From positions 1 through 44,101 of the IMG/VR virus record IMGVR_UViG_3300025099_000042: 44,101 bases of DNA; one strand, given 5' to 3'. Source of the stretch: a virus. The translations under genes were made by a program, and so were the position numbers. Of the stretch, positions 5,918 to 14,700 are shown piece by piece; positions within the stretch are counted from its first letter, which is position 1, and every line of letters begins with the position of its first letter. Below the pieces are notes generated by a model that saw nothing but the letters and a program-made list of their open reading frames with translations, did not search any database and had not been told where the DNA came from.

Positions 5918-8623
5918 ATGAGTATAAAGACAATTGGAACACATGCAGACAGTAATAGTACTGGTGTTGAAAAACGAATTAACAAATCTGCTGAAAAACT
6001 TGTCTTTGATATTCTTCAATCCACACAATACTCTACCCCTATTGCTTCAACTGTACGTGAGCTGGTGACTAACGCCTGCGATTCACAACGTGAGAAGGAA
6101 ATTGCATTAGAGATATTGTCAGGAGAAAAAGAAATCAAAGACTATTTTATAACTAGACATGAAGAAGAATATAAAGATTCTAATTTCAATCCTAGCTACT
6201 ATAGTAGGAATAGGCTTAGCGCTATTGATAGCGTCACAGTGCAATACACCGAGCGATCTGGCACTGGTTACTGCGATACTTTTAGCGTTTTGGACTACGG
6301 TGTGGGTATTGGAATGCCAAGGCTTGAAGGTTATTTGGAACTGGGTTTCTCGACTAAGAGGAACACGGCAGAAAACTTCGGAGCCTTCGGACTCGGAGCA
6401 AAAGTCCCGCTCTCAACAGGAGTAGACTTCTATACTGTAGAAACTGCACATGACGGTAAGTTATTTAAGTTTAACTGCTATGCATATAAGACAGATTTTA
6501 TGATAGGTAAGTTCGAAGGAGATGGTCATGTGACTATGTCTAATGGAACTAATGTCTATTATAAAAATACTGAAGACACTAATTATACTAAAGTATCATT
6601 TGGTGTTAAGAGACACAACAGGGATAAGTTTAAAGAAGCTGTACAGGATCAGCTAAACTATCTCCCTAATGTAAAGTTTACTTACATCTACGAGGATGGG
6701 GTAGAATCAGATAAAACTGTTAAGAGTGAAGTTTTATACAACTCTGACAATCTGATTGTATCAGACTCGTGGGGTTGGAGTAAACCACATATACTAATGG
6801 TTAAAGATCCAAAGTCAACTACCGGTATTAACTATGGTTATGTAGATTTCCGTGAGTTAGAAATGGAATCTTTATGGGGTTCAGTGGCTATTAAATGTCC
6901 TGCACGTCAAGCATATACATCTCCAGGTAATGGAACTGAAGTTGTATTACAGGAAGGTGTTGATGTTACCCCAAGTAGAGAGAAAGTTATATGGAACGAA
7001 AATACCAAAGCATACATCCAAGGTGCAATTGAGAGGGCAGCTCAAGACGCAGCAGATGTGATTGAACAACAGTTAGATGAGAAAGACTTTATGACATGGA
7101 TTAAAAAGTGCAGAGATGTCCTCTATAAAGGAGACAATGATGACTCAGTACTTAAAGCTCTAGGTCGTATTGTAGATAAAGAGAAGATCAAGCCTAAGTT
7201 TCCTGGAGATAAAACTATAACGTTTGCTGGCCCTGGTGGTCTATTGAAAGGATACAAGGTAAGAAATGTAAACAGAACATTTAAGAATGGAAAATGGAAG
7301 ATTGAAAGAGAAGAAGTTGGTTGGGGTTCAGTGAACTTTAACAATTTGTATTTTATTGAAGGCAATCCGTCTAAGACTAAGGACCTGTACCTTATGAGAG
7401 AACAGACCCTGTCCATCATTACTCAGCATAATCCAGAAGAAGTTGGAGATTCAAACCCAATTAAAGAAGCGTATATAGATAATGTCAATCTTATGCGTGT
7501 ACGTAATTGGGAATTGATTAAAGACTCTTCTACGATTAAGTGGGATTATGATGAAATAGAAATACCTGAAGACTTCGAAGCAGGAGTATTACACGATGAA
7601 GAGATAAGAGCACAGCATGGTAAGTTTGAAAACTTGACGCCTGCAGAACGTAGAGAGTTAACAGGAGAACAGGTTCTGTTTACTTTACGTCGAGCAGATT
7701 CAGGTGATAAGAAATATGCCAATGAAGTTGATGACTGGGTATGGGATAAAGTTGAGGCACCCCTTAACTTATTAAAGCAAACATCAGTAGAAACGTACTA
7801 CGGTACATCTGAAGATGTTGACTTACTATATCTAGCCGCTACTATATGTGCGCCTAATGTTCCTGATTGGAACGGTGTTTATCCTGATCTAGATTATTGG
7901 CATCAAAATAGAAATACACATGCAAATGCACGGAATCAAAATCCTGTGTTTACTAACTTTAAACCACAACGTTTCTTTAATGATTATTATGGGAAATGGG
8001 CTAGTGGTATGGGGGAAGATAAAACAGCACAAAAGGAGACTCCGATACAGTTGTATAAAGTTTCTAATAAGATGGCTAAACAACTTGATGGATCAAACGC
8101 TAAGCACATTAGTACTTTCTTTTCAATGATTGATAATAATAAATGGACAATGAACGAACAAGTCAAAGAGTGGTTTACAGGATGTATGCTGCCTAAGATC
8201 CCAGACTGGGTATCTAAATTAAAAGAAGTTGACCCGCAGTACGAAGACGTCTTTACTAAATGTATGGAGTATCAGGATAAATATGAACATCATGATAACT
8301 TTTATTTCCATAGAGGAAATGAAAAGACTCAAGAAGTTATATCTCTAATGAAGAAGATGCATGACATGCAAGTCTTCTTGTTAGATAATGATGACCCTGA
8401 AGCTATCAAGAATAAATCCTTGGAAGTCTTTAAGGTTTCAGATATCCAATCAACCATCATGGATGAAGACATGCTTATACTGGGTCAGTACCTAGAAGAG
8501 TTCTTAGAGCCTCTACGTCCACTGTTTGACCAGGTTCATTTCATTGACTCTCAGGAGTTTTGGAAAGAAATTAGTTCGTATCTTGAGATGAAAAATAGAC
8601 ATAAGTTTAACCCACCATTATGA
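5918..8623 (+). CDS. rIIA-like GHKL-fold ATPase
   Basis: 901 residues with an N-terminal GHKL (HSP90/histidine-kinase-like) ATP-binding domain. The N box is RELVTNACDS with Glu48, Asn52 and Asp55; the G1 box DYGVGIGM starts at Asp126; the G2 glycines are in GAFGLGAK at 155-162. N-terminal GHKL plus a long C-terminal part, followed directly by an rIIB-like gene, is the arrangement of the T4 rIIA/rIIB pair. In T4 these membrane-associated proteins are needed for growth on lambda lysogens and affect lysis timing. The 901 residues exceed T4 rIIA (about 725). The ATG at 5918 lies after an A-rich leader 14 bases past a terminator. The stretch around 6200-6425 has markedly different codon use (see findings). 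Confidence 0.8.
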   Translation: MSIKTIGTHADSNSTGVEKRINKSAEKLVFDILQSTQYSTPIASTVRELVTNACDSQREKEIALEILSGEKEIKDYFITRHEEEYKDSNFNPSYYSRNRLSAIDSVTVQYTERSGTGYCDTFSVLDYGVGIGMPRLEGYLELGFSTKRNTAENFGAFGLGAKVPLSTGVDFYTVETAHDGKLFKFNCYAYKTDFMIGKFEGDGHVTMSNGTNVYYKNTEDTNYTKVSFGVKRHNRDKFKEAVQDQLNYLPNVKFTYIYEDGVESDKTVKSEVLYNSDNLIVSDSWGWSKPHILMVKDPKSTTGINYGYVDFRELEMESLWGSVAIKCPARQAYTSPGNGTEVVLQEGVDVTPSREKVIWNENTKAYIQGAIERAAQDAADVIEQQLDEKDFMTWIKKCRDVLYKGDNDDSVLKALGRIVDKEKIKPKFPGDKTITFAGPGGLLKGYKVRNVNRTFKNGKWKIEREEVGWGSVNFNNLYFIEGNPSKTKDLYLMREQTLSIITQHNPEEVGDSNPIKEAYIDNVNLMRVRNWELIKDSSTIKWDYDEIEIPEDFEAGVLHDEEIRAQHGKFENLTPAERRELTGEQVLFTLRRADSGDKKYANEVDDWVWDKVEAPLNLLKQTSVETYYGTSEDVDLLYLAATICAPNVPDWNGVYPDLDYWHQNRNTHANARNQNPVFTNFKPQRFFNDYYGKWASGMGEDKTAQKETPIQLYKVSNKMAKQLDGSNAKHISTFFSMIDNNKWTMNEQVKEWFTGCMLPKIPDWVSKLKEVDPQYEDVFTKCMEYQDKYEHHDNFYFHRGNEKTQEVISLMKKMHDMQVFLLDNDDPEAIKNKSLEVFKVSDIQSTIMDEDMLILGQYLEEFLEPLRPLFDQVHFIDSQEFWKEISSYLEMKNRHKFNPPL
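6159..6425 (+). CDS. candidate nested ORF: small two-TM (holin-like) protein within the rIIA-like gene
   Basis: An 88-codon ATG-started frame, shifted +1 relative to the rIIA-like gene, lies wholly inside it. The product would have a basic N-terminus (MKKNIK), a first hydrophobic segment (about residues 6-26), a second (about 35-52), and a charged hydrophilic tail, which is the outline of a small class II holin. The host frame changes codon use over the same bases (more AGC, GTC, CTC, CCG, TCG, AGG), as expected if two frames are constrained. Against it: +1 frames of A/T-rich genes are often hydrophobic because T is common at third positions, and no ribosome-binding feature singles out this ATG. 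Treat it as a hypothesis. Confidence 0.2.
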   Translation: MKKNIKILISILATIVGIGLALLIASQCNTPSDLALVTAILLAFWTTVWVLECQGLKVIWNWVSRLRGTRQKTSEPSDSEQKSRSQQE

Positions 8624-9765
8624 TACATGTAAATAGAATAGGTGAAATGATATCCGGCAGCTACGGTAACACCCCGTACTCTCGTAATTACGAGGAGGAT
8701 GTTTACAATGAAATGCTATCTCTTGCTACGCAAGCAGATGAGGTTTCAACGGTGGAAGAATATAACGGCATTCTAGAAAAGTTTGCTTTATTAACTACAG
8801 AAGATTTCGATAAGAAGATGATACACGACCAGTTCTTGGGCGGGGTATCTCTTCATAAAGATTCTGCTGGAAGACATTTTGTTCAATTTGGAGAAGGAGA
8901 GGTATTAGGCACTCCGCTACCTGAATCATTAGTGAATCGTTTCTACGAATCACATGATAAAGGCGTGGATGTTTCTCCCCTTTACAAACTATGGATGAGA
9001 TGGCTTCGTAATCCTATACTTAGCAAGAAAAATGAAAAGTTTACCGAAAGGTTCTTTGACTTTATCGACATGAAGTATGTGCACCCTACACTCAAGAAAG
9101 AGTTAATGGAGGAGCACGGACTAAGTGAAGAACTTGCTGAGCAACGTGCTACTATGTACCAAGTAAAGATCACTAAAGAGGGTCTTGTAAATGCTTTCAA
9201 AGTATCTAGAGAGATAATGCATAAGTATGATTCTGAGACAGGGGAAGAAGTTCCTCGTTACAAACGTACTTTTAATGTCGATACTGGAGAGATTGAAGGC
9301 GAAGGCTTACCTGATACTGTAGAAGAAAGACTCTTTGAGCCCTCTGTTATGGGGACTGGAGGTGATGCTTTCTACTGTGAGGGTGCTAACGGATTTACTA
9401 ACCCAGGCCACTTTATTAAAGTTGGTTGTACACACAGACTCTCTTCATGGGATGAGGTGAACACTAATGATAATGCAACTTGTGTAAAAGGTTTACACGT
9501 TGGTGGTCTTAAGTATATCGCTTGGTATAGTGGTGAAATTCACAATGTTTTTATTGATCCTATGCACATTGGTGCTGTCCCTGATTCAGAGGATGGTGCT
9601 ATTCGTTGCCTTCAGTACTTCGTACACTCCAGCTTAGTTGGTGTGAATGGTAGTATGTATCACTCTTCTGCGTATGCAGCTAAGACTGATGAAGAGTGGG
9701 TAAAATTAAAACATGATGTACTCCTTGATATGCAAAAGGATGTACTGTCTTTACAGAATCTGTAG
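8620..9765 (+). CDS. rIIB-like protein
   Basis: 381 residues, starting with an ATGA overlap on the rIIA-like stop. The C-terminal part carries the segment recognisable in rIIB-type proteins: C-V-K-G-L-H-V-G at about residues 288-295, then an HNVFIDPMHIGAVPDSEDG stretch and an IRCLQYFV strand. The N-terminal two thirds are helical and acidic with no known motif. In T4 the rIIA and rIIB proteins act together; the strict pairing and overlap here suggest co-translation for a joint role, probably at the cell membrane or against host exclusion systems. Its first codons share a 14-base identical stretch with the next gene (see findings). Confidence 0.7.
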   Translation: MIHVNRIGEMISGSYGNTPYSRNYEEDVYNEMLSLATQADEVSTVEEYNGILEKFALLTTEDFDKKMIHDQFLGGVSLHKDSAGRHFVQFGEGEVLGTPLPESLVNRFYESHDKGVDVSPLYKLWMRWLRNPILSKKNEKFTERFFDFIDMKYVHPTLKKELMEEHGLSEELAEQRATMYQVKITKEGLVNAFKVSREIMHKYDSETGEEVPRYKRTFNVDTGEIEGEGLPDTVEERLFEPSVMGTGGDAFYCEGANGFTNPGHFIKVGCTHRLSSWDEVNTNDNATCVKGLHVGGLKYIAWYSGEIHNVFIDPMHIGAVPDSEDGAIRCLQYFVHSSLVGVNGSMYHSSAYAAKTDEEWVKLKHDVLLDMQKDVLSLQNL

Positions 9766-10526
9766 TGGATAATGTAAATAGAATACCTAAAGACGGAAAC
9801 ATTTGTTTAATTGATGCAGACTCTCTTGTATACTATGAGATGGATAAAAGCACATACGAAGAAGCAGTCTATGGACTGGATAAGCGTATAGCTCATATCC
9901 TTGACCAATGTAATACTACACAGTATGCTGGTTTCTTAACAGAAGGCAGATGCTATAGATATGGAGTGGCACAAGATTACAAAGGTAATAGAAAAGGCAA
10001 ACCCAAACCACCTATATTCTACGCTCTCAAGCAATACTTGAAGCAAGAGTATGGGTTTTGGGGCCTGTCTATTCTAGAAGCTGATGATCTTGTAAGCTAC
10101 TATGCATATACTGATGAACGGAAAACTATCATCTGTTCACCGGATAAAGATGTGCTTTATCAATGTGTAGGCATGCATTACAATTATCGTATATCAGAGT
10201 TTCTGCATACCTCTCCTGAGGAAGCAGTTAAGTTTCTTTGGAAACAAGTCTTAATGGGAGATAGTACAGACCACATACCAGGTCTACCAGGTGTTGGTGA
10301 AAAGACTTCGACTAATTGGTTGAAGACTCGAACCAAAGATTTTGAAGGGTTCGCCCTAAAAAAGTACGTTGAAAAGTTTGGAATGGTAGAGGGATTATTT
10401 AAATTCCAAGAAACATTCCGACTTGTATACCTGCTCAGAAGTGAGGAGGATGTAATGAGAGAGGCAAATATTAAGTTACCGCCTCTTGAAGTTTCAAGTC
10501 GTACAAGCACCAAAGACCTATGGTAA
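9765..10526 (+). CDS. 5'-3' exonuclease / flap nuclease (PIN-FEN family)
   Basis: 253 residues with the complete acidic active-site set of phage T5/T4-type 5' nucleases: LIDADSL (Asp17, Asp19), LEADDLV (Glu105, Asp107, Asp108), SPDKDV (Asp127, Asp129) and GDSTDHIPG (Asp166, Asp169). The helix-hairpin-helix GLPGVGEK follows at about 173. Such enzymes remove RNA primers and process flaps during replication. A GTG start at 9765 shares a base with the stop of the rIIB-like gene (TAGTG); no in-frame ATG lies before residue 28, inside the active-site region. Its end overlaps the next gene by 7 bases. Confidence 0.88.
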   Translation: MDNVNRIPKDGNICLIDADSLVYYEMDKSTYEEAVYGLDKRIAHILDQCNTTQYAGFLTEGRCYRYGVAQDYKGNRKGKPKPPIFYALKQYLKQEYGFWGLSILEADDLVSYYAYTDERKTIICSPDKDVLYQCVGMHYNYRISEFLHTSPEEAVKFLWKQVLMGDSTDHIPGLPGVGEKTSTNWLKTRTKDFEGFALKKYVEKFGMVEGLFKFQETFRLVYLLRSEEDVMREANIKLPPLEVSSRTSTKDLW

Positions 10527-11299
10527 CATGTCAAACAGTTCAGTTTATACCCATCAATGGGAGGACTGTTAGGCTAACTGGGGATTTTTCTGTATGTACT
10601 ACAGAAAAGGATGGTAAAAATATCAAGACCTTAACATTTGATTTTCCTGACGGCCCTTGCATAATAACCGTTGGGAACACTATCACAGTAGGAGACACAG
10701 CTAGGTTCAAAGTAAATGTCATAGTCGAAGCTAAAAGTTCCTTTGGAATTACTACGCACTACGATCTATTGACTGCTCCTTTGACTACTAGCAGTACTAT
10801 GGCCCTCCCTTTCTTGGGAGGTAACCGTGGTCTCTTTATGTGGGACAAAATGTTTGTAAATGCTTTTGTGGCTACAGAAGAATATGAAGATTGCATTGCA
10901 CTTCTTTATCGTTATTCTGGTCAGCCTATTTTTACAAAATTTGAATCTGCCTTGTGTTCTTTTAGAACGTTTATAAAAAGAATTGATCCGGATCCGTATC
11001 ATGTACTTTTTATATTTGATATTCCAGAAGATGCAAAACTATCTTATGAACACTTTAGAAATGGACGCTATTCACTTATAGATGATAAGTGGAAGTTTAA
11101 AATTCTAGATTTTCATGGGTTTGATGCACACGGACATACAGGTCAAGTACTCTTTCAAGCTCCTGCTCTAAGGAAATCGTTAGAGGAAGAACTACAAGTC
11201 ATATTGCCTGAAGATGCAGAGCTCTATGACAAAATTAAAATGACAAAAGAGAGATATAACCCTGAGTATTATTCACCTAAGAAACAAATCTTTAAATAA
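10520..11299 (+). CDS. hypothetical protein
   Basis: 259 residues that I do not recognise. The first 80 residues look like beta strands (VQFIPINGRTVRLTGDFSV and a LTFDFPDGPCIITVG stretch). The C-terminal half is mixed alpha/beta, with two or three conserved-looking aromatic patches (PYHVLFIFDIP, LDFHGFDAHGHTG). There is no signal peptide or membrane segment. It overlaps the exonuclease stop by 7 bases, so it belongs to the same transcript and may serve replication or host takeover. A hairpin follows it. Confidence 0.55.
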   Translation: MVTCQTVQFIPINGRTVRLTGDFSVCTTEKDGKNIKTLTFDFPDGPCIITVGNTITVGDTARFKVNVIVEAKSSFGITTHYDLLTAPLTTSSTMALPFLGGNRGLFMWDKMFVNAFVATEEYEDCIALLYRYSGQPIFTKFESALCSFRTFIKRIDPDPYHVLFIFDIPEDAKLSYEHFRNGRYSLIDDKWKFKILDFHGFDAHGHTGQVLFQAPALRKSLEEELQVILPEDAELYDKIKMTKERYNPEYYSPKKQIFK

Positions 11300-11305
11300 T
11301 TCGTG

Positions 11306-11336
11306 GGGTACTAGGATAAATCGTATCTTAGTACCC
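11306..11336 (+). other. intergenic 13-bp hairpin
   Basis: Bases 11306-11318 pair with 11324-11336 across a 5-base loop, with one G-T pair. It nearly fills the gap between two + strand genes. What follows is A/T-rich but lacks a U-run, so an mRNA processing or stability element is as likely as a terminator. Confidence 0.65.
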
Positions 11337-11358
11337 TATTAATTCAATTAACACTATT

Positions 11359-11688
11359 ATGATAGAAGGAATATGGTTTTGTGACGAACATGCTACAGAT
11401 ACATCAAAATATATAAGTAAAGATTTGGATACTATCGAAGAAGTAAAGTATATTCTCAACGAGATATATAAAATGCTCGATGAGAAGAATAAAGCCTACG
11501 GAGATTCCGCGTTGAACCCGATTAGATTATTTTCACGAGCTAATGCTCAAGAGGCACTTCGTGTACGAATAGACGATAAGCTAAGTCGGATTAAAAATCA
11601 AGATCTTAATGATAATGAGGATTCAATTGCAGACTTAATTGGGTATCTAGTTTTACTTAAAGTAGCTATTAAAAAGAAAAGGGGCTAA
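11359..11688 (+). CDS. small MazG-like/DUF1599-type protein
   Basis: 109 residues, all-helical. The central stretch (a DEKNKAYGDSALNP segment, then LRVRIDDKLSRI and NEDSIADLIGYLVLL) matches the pattern of small phage proteins in the DUF1599 group (nucleotide-modification-associated domain 1, with a MazG-like helical look). In this group acidic residues such as the E-N and D-D-K sets could bind metal and nucleotide. If correct it would act in nucleotide-pool cleaning or base modification. It is the last + strand gene and runs directly into the bidirectional terminator. The family call is from memory of the motif, so moderate. Confidence 0.5.
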   Translation: MIEGIWFCDEHATDTSKYISKDLDTIEEVKYILNEIYKMLDEKNKAYGDSALNPIRLFSRANAQEALRVRIDDKLSRIKNQDLNDNEDSIADLIGYLVLLKVAIKKKRG

Positions 11689-11700
11689 CGCCCCTTTTTT
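11677..11700. terminator. bidirectional terminator between converging modules
   Basis: AAAAGGGGC at 11677-11685 pairs with GCCCCTTTT at 11690-11698 around a TAAC loop. T-runs follow on both strands. It sits between the stop of the last + strand gene (11688) and the stop of the last - strand gene (11709), so it can end both transcripts. Confidence 0.88.
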
Positions 11701-11708
11701 ACCACGGA

Positions 11709-14700
11709 TTATTTCTGTAAGAACTTAATCTTTTCCTCAGGAGTTAACGTTGATATCATACCATCAACAACTGGAAGAACTCTTTTAATCTTGTGCATGA
11801 TTTTTCTATCACCTTTCTCATTGATACCTGACTTACGCTGATAGAAAATATCCTCTTCCCCGGTTATCCCTATTGCGTATCCTACCTCAGCAGCACCTTG
11901 GTCAATAAGCCCAGTCCACTTTCTTAACAGGTTAGCTGTAGCTGTTGGTGAATCTATTATTCTCATAGCTTCCTTTGGATTAACAAACTGTAGCATCTCT
12001 GTATTCAATCGCTTAGCTTGATAAGCAAAGAATCTAAGAGCATAGTTATCATCGTCATCATCACTCATCATACCGGCTAAAGCTCTCCCGATCGCATACG
12101 TTGCTAATACTACAGATGTCTCAAAGAATGCACGGCGTATGTTTTGTTGATCCGTCTCCGAGTAATCACTTAGTGCAAATCTACCTTGAGTAAACATGTT
12201 CTTTAAGTAATCTAATGCTGATAAGTACATACCTCTAGTTACTGTACCTGCTTCCTGATCTACGTGGTATCCATCACCATGCCCAAACCTCTTACGAAGT
12301 TGTGGTTGGAAATAATTACGGAATAAAGTCATCACTTTACCTAAAGCTGATCGTTGGAAATGTGACTTATCACGTCTACCTTTTATTTGGTTAGTTCTTT
12401 TTTGTACAGAGTTAAGCTTAGCTACAAATTTACCTTGATCAAAGTTAGCAACACGTGGGTCTACCACAAGGAACCCTTTTTCATCCATTACTAGAAGATC
12501 CCATAAATCAGCAGGCTTACCTTCTTTGTTGTTAATTACCTTACCACTCTTATCCTTAAGCTTACCTTCCATAGCTTTCATTAAAGCAATCATTCTTACA
12601 CCAGAAGTCTGATGTTCCACTGCATGCTGCAGTACAAAGAATGAATCAGTAGACATAGCTTGTTTAGTCTTACCACCGGTAATATTTTTACCCGCTCCAT
12701 CTGTCATTTCTACAAGTGCATCAAACATTTGCATAGCTTGTCCAAGTTTGGTAGTTGGAGCCATCTTACCTAAGTCTGACATTGCTCCTCCTGAAGCTGC
12801 GTATTCTGCTATAGCTGCTCTGTAATTTGCACGAGTAAAAAACTGTCCTGCCCATGCTTCCTCCCACGTCATAAGGTTATCAAGAATTGCTTGGTTACCT
12901 GCTTGAAGTGTGTTAAACGATAGCGTGTTAAGTGCTGTTAATACAGACACTGATGATGCTATCTTGTTTGCCTCACCAAGACCTCTAATGTATTGAGGTA
13001 TATCATACATACCATAGAAGTTAGCATCTACAAATGACTGCAAATGCTTAAAAGTATTAGAGTCTATACCCTTACCCTTTCTGTATACTTGAGCGTCTCC
13101 TGGAGATAGCTTATTAAGAATCCTAGACCCAGTTGATGGATCAGTTTCTAATACTTCTCTACGTGCATGTATGTCAAGCATAGTATTTACTAATCCTTGC
13201 ATCTCAGCTTTAGCTTCAAACATGTTTGTCATATGATGAAACTGCATTAAGCTAGCTGCTATATCACGACTTACATCTTTAGCATCAACTCTATTTGTGT
13301 ACAGGATTGGTACACCTTTTTGTACTTGCCCATCTACTTCCTGGAATACACCATACTCTATATCTGTAGCTTGTCTAGTTAAACTGTCTACTACTTGATC
13401 TTTAACACCAGAGAACACTCCTTGTTCCTGTACTCGATCTGCACTATCTTTTCTAATAGCAGGCATCTGATACGAGAACGTATCCCATGCATTAGTAAAT
13501 AAATTAGCTTTAGTACCTCTAGCCTGGTCAGCATGGTATCTATCTACCATTGCTTTGTAATAAGCTTTCTTTGCAGGATCTGCTTGTATAGCCTCCCATT
13601 GCTTACTCCTATACTTATCACTAGGTCTAGCTAATGCTCCTGAATAAGTTTCATTACTTTTATTCCATTTAGCATCTTTAACTAACTCTCCTAATTCTTG
13701 CTTTAATACTGCTAGTTTATCTTGATCGAATGCAGACTCTGATCCTTCTAACTCTGCAATTTGATCTTTTAGTTTTTGTTGTTCTTTTTGATTTTCATCA
13801 AACAATGCATCAGCATTTTCAACCGGCTGAGTATTCTCTGCATACCAAGCTGCTCTACTTCTATAGTACTGTCGTACTGCAGGAGAACCTTTACCTGTCT
13901 CATCCATAGCCCATTGCTTGTAAGCTTCACTATTCCTAGCTACAAACTTACCGTTTTTATCTTTAGGCCATCCATTATTTTCTTTAAAGCTATTTTCTGC
14001 ATTAGTACGTGCTTTGTAAAATTCATTTACATCATACTCTTGTACTAAAAATAATAAATTTTGTCCTTTAACATTATGTTCTGTTAAGAAAGGTTTATTG
14101 AATTCACTAACATTAATGCCCCCACCTTTAGCTTCTCTAAATGCATCATATACTTTTTGGAAATCAAAGATAGTTTTTCTACTACCTTCATTTGCCTTAG
14201 TCATTTGATCTATATAGGCAAGAGCAAATAACTGAAGATTTTGTTCTGAAGAATAAACTAAAGGATCCATTTGATAAGAGTATGCAGACTTATCTACATG
14301 CGCTTGAGTCATTTCTTTTATCAACTGCTTCCTGCCAAGCTTCTTATTACTTAGCTGTTCAATTTTAAGATCAAGAAGTGCTTTTTCTCTTTGAGCATCG
14401 CTAAGCTCTCCTCTACCATGCTTAACTTGTATTAAACTGTACTCAGGATCTCTCTTATCAATACCAGCTATGTCTTTATTACGTTTAGCTGCTGCAATAA
14501 TATTATCTAAATCTGCATTTACTTCCTCACTACCATAGTTAACAATAGAATCAGCTGCTAGTGGAATAGCTATCTTAAGATATTCATTATCTAACTCTTG
14601 AGCATCAATTAGTGCTTCTTGTAAATCTGCTAGAATATCTTTCTTACGTTGCTCTGTACCTTCTTCCCCTACCACATCACGCAGCAATACTTGTGTTTGT

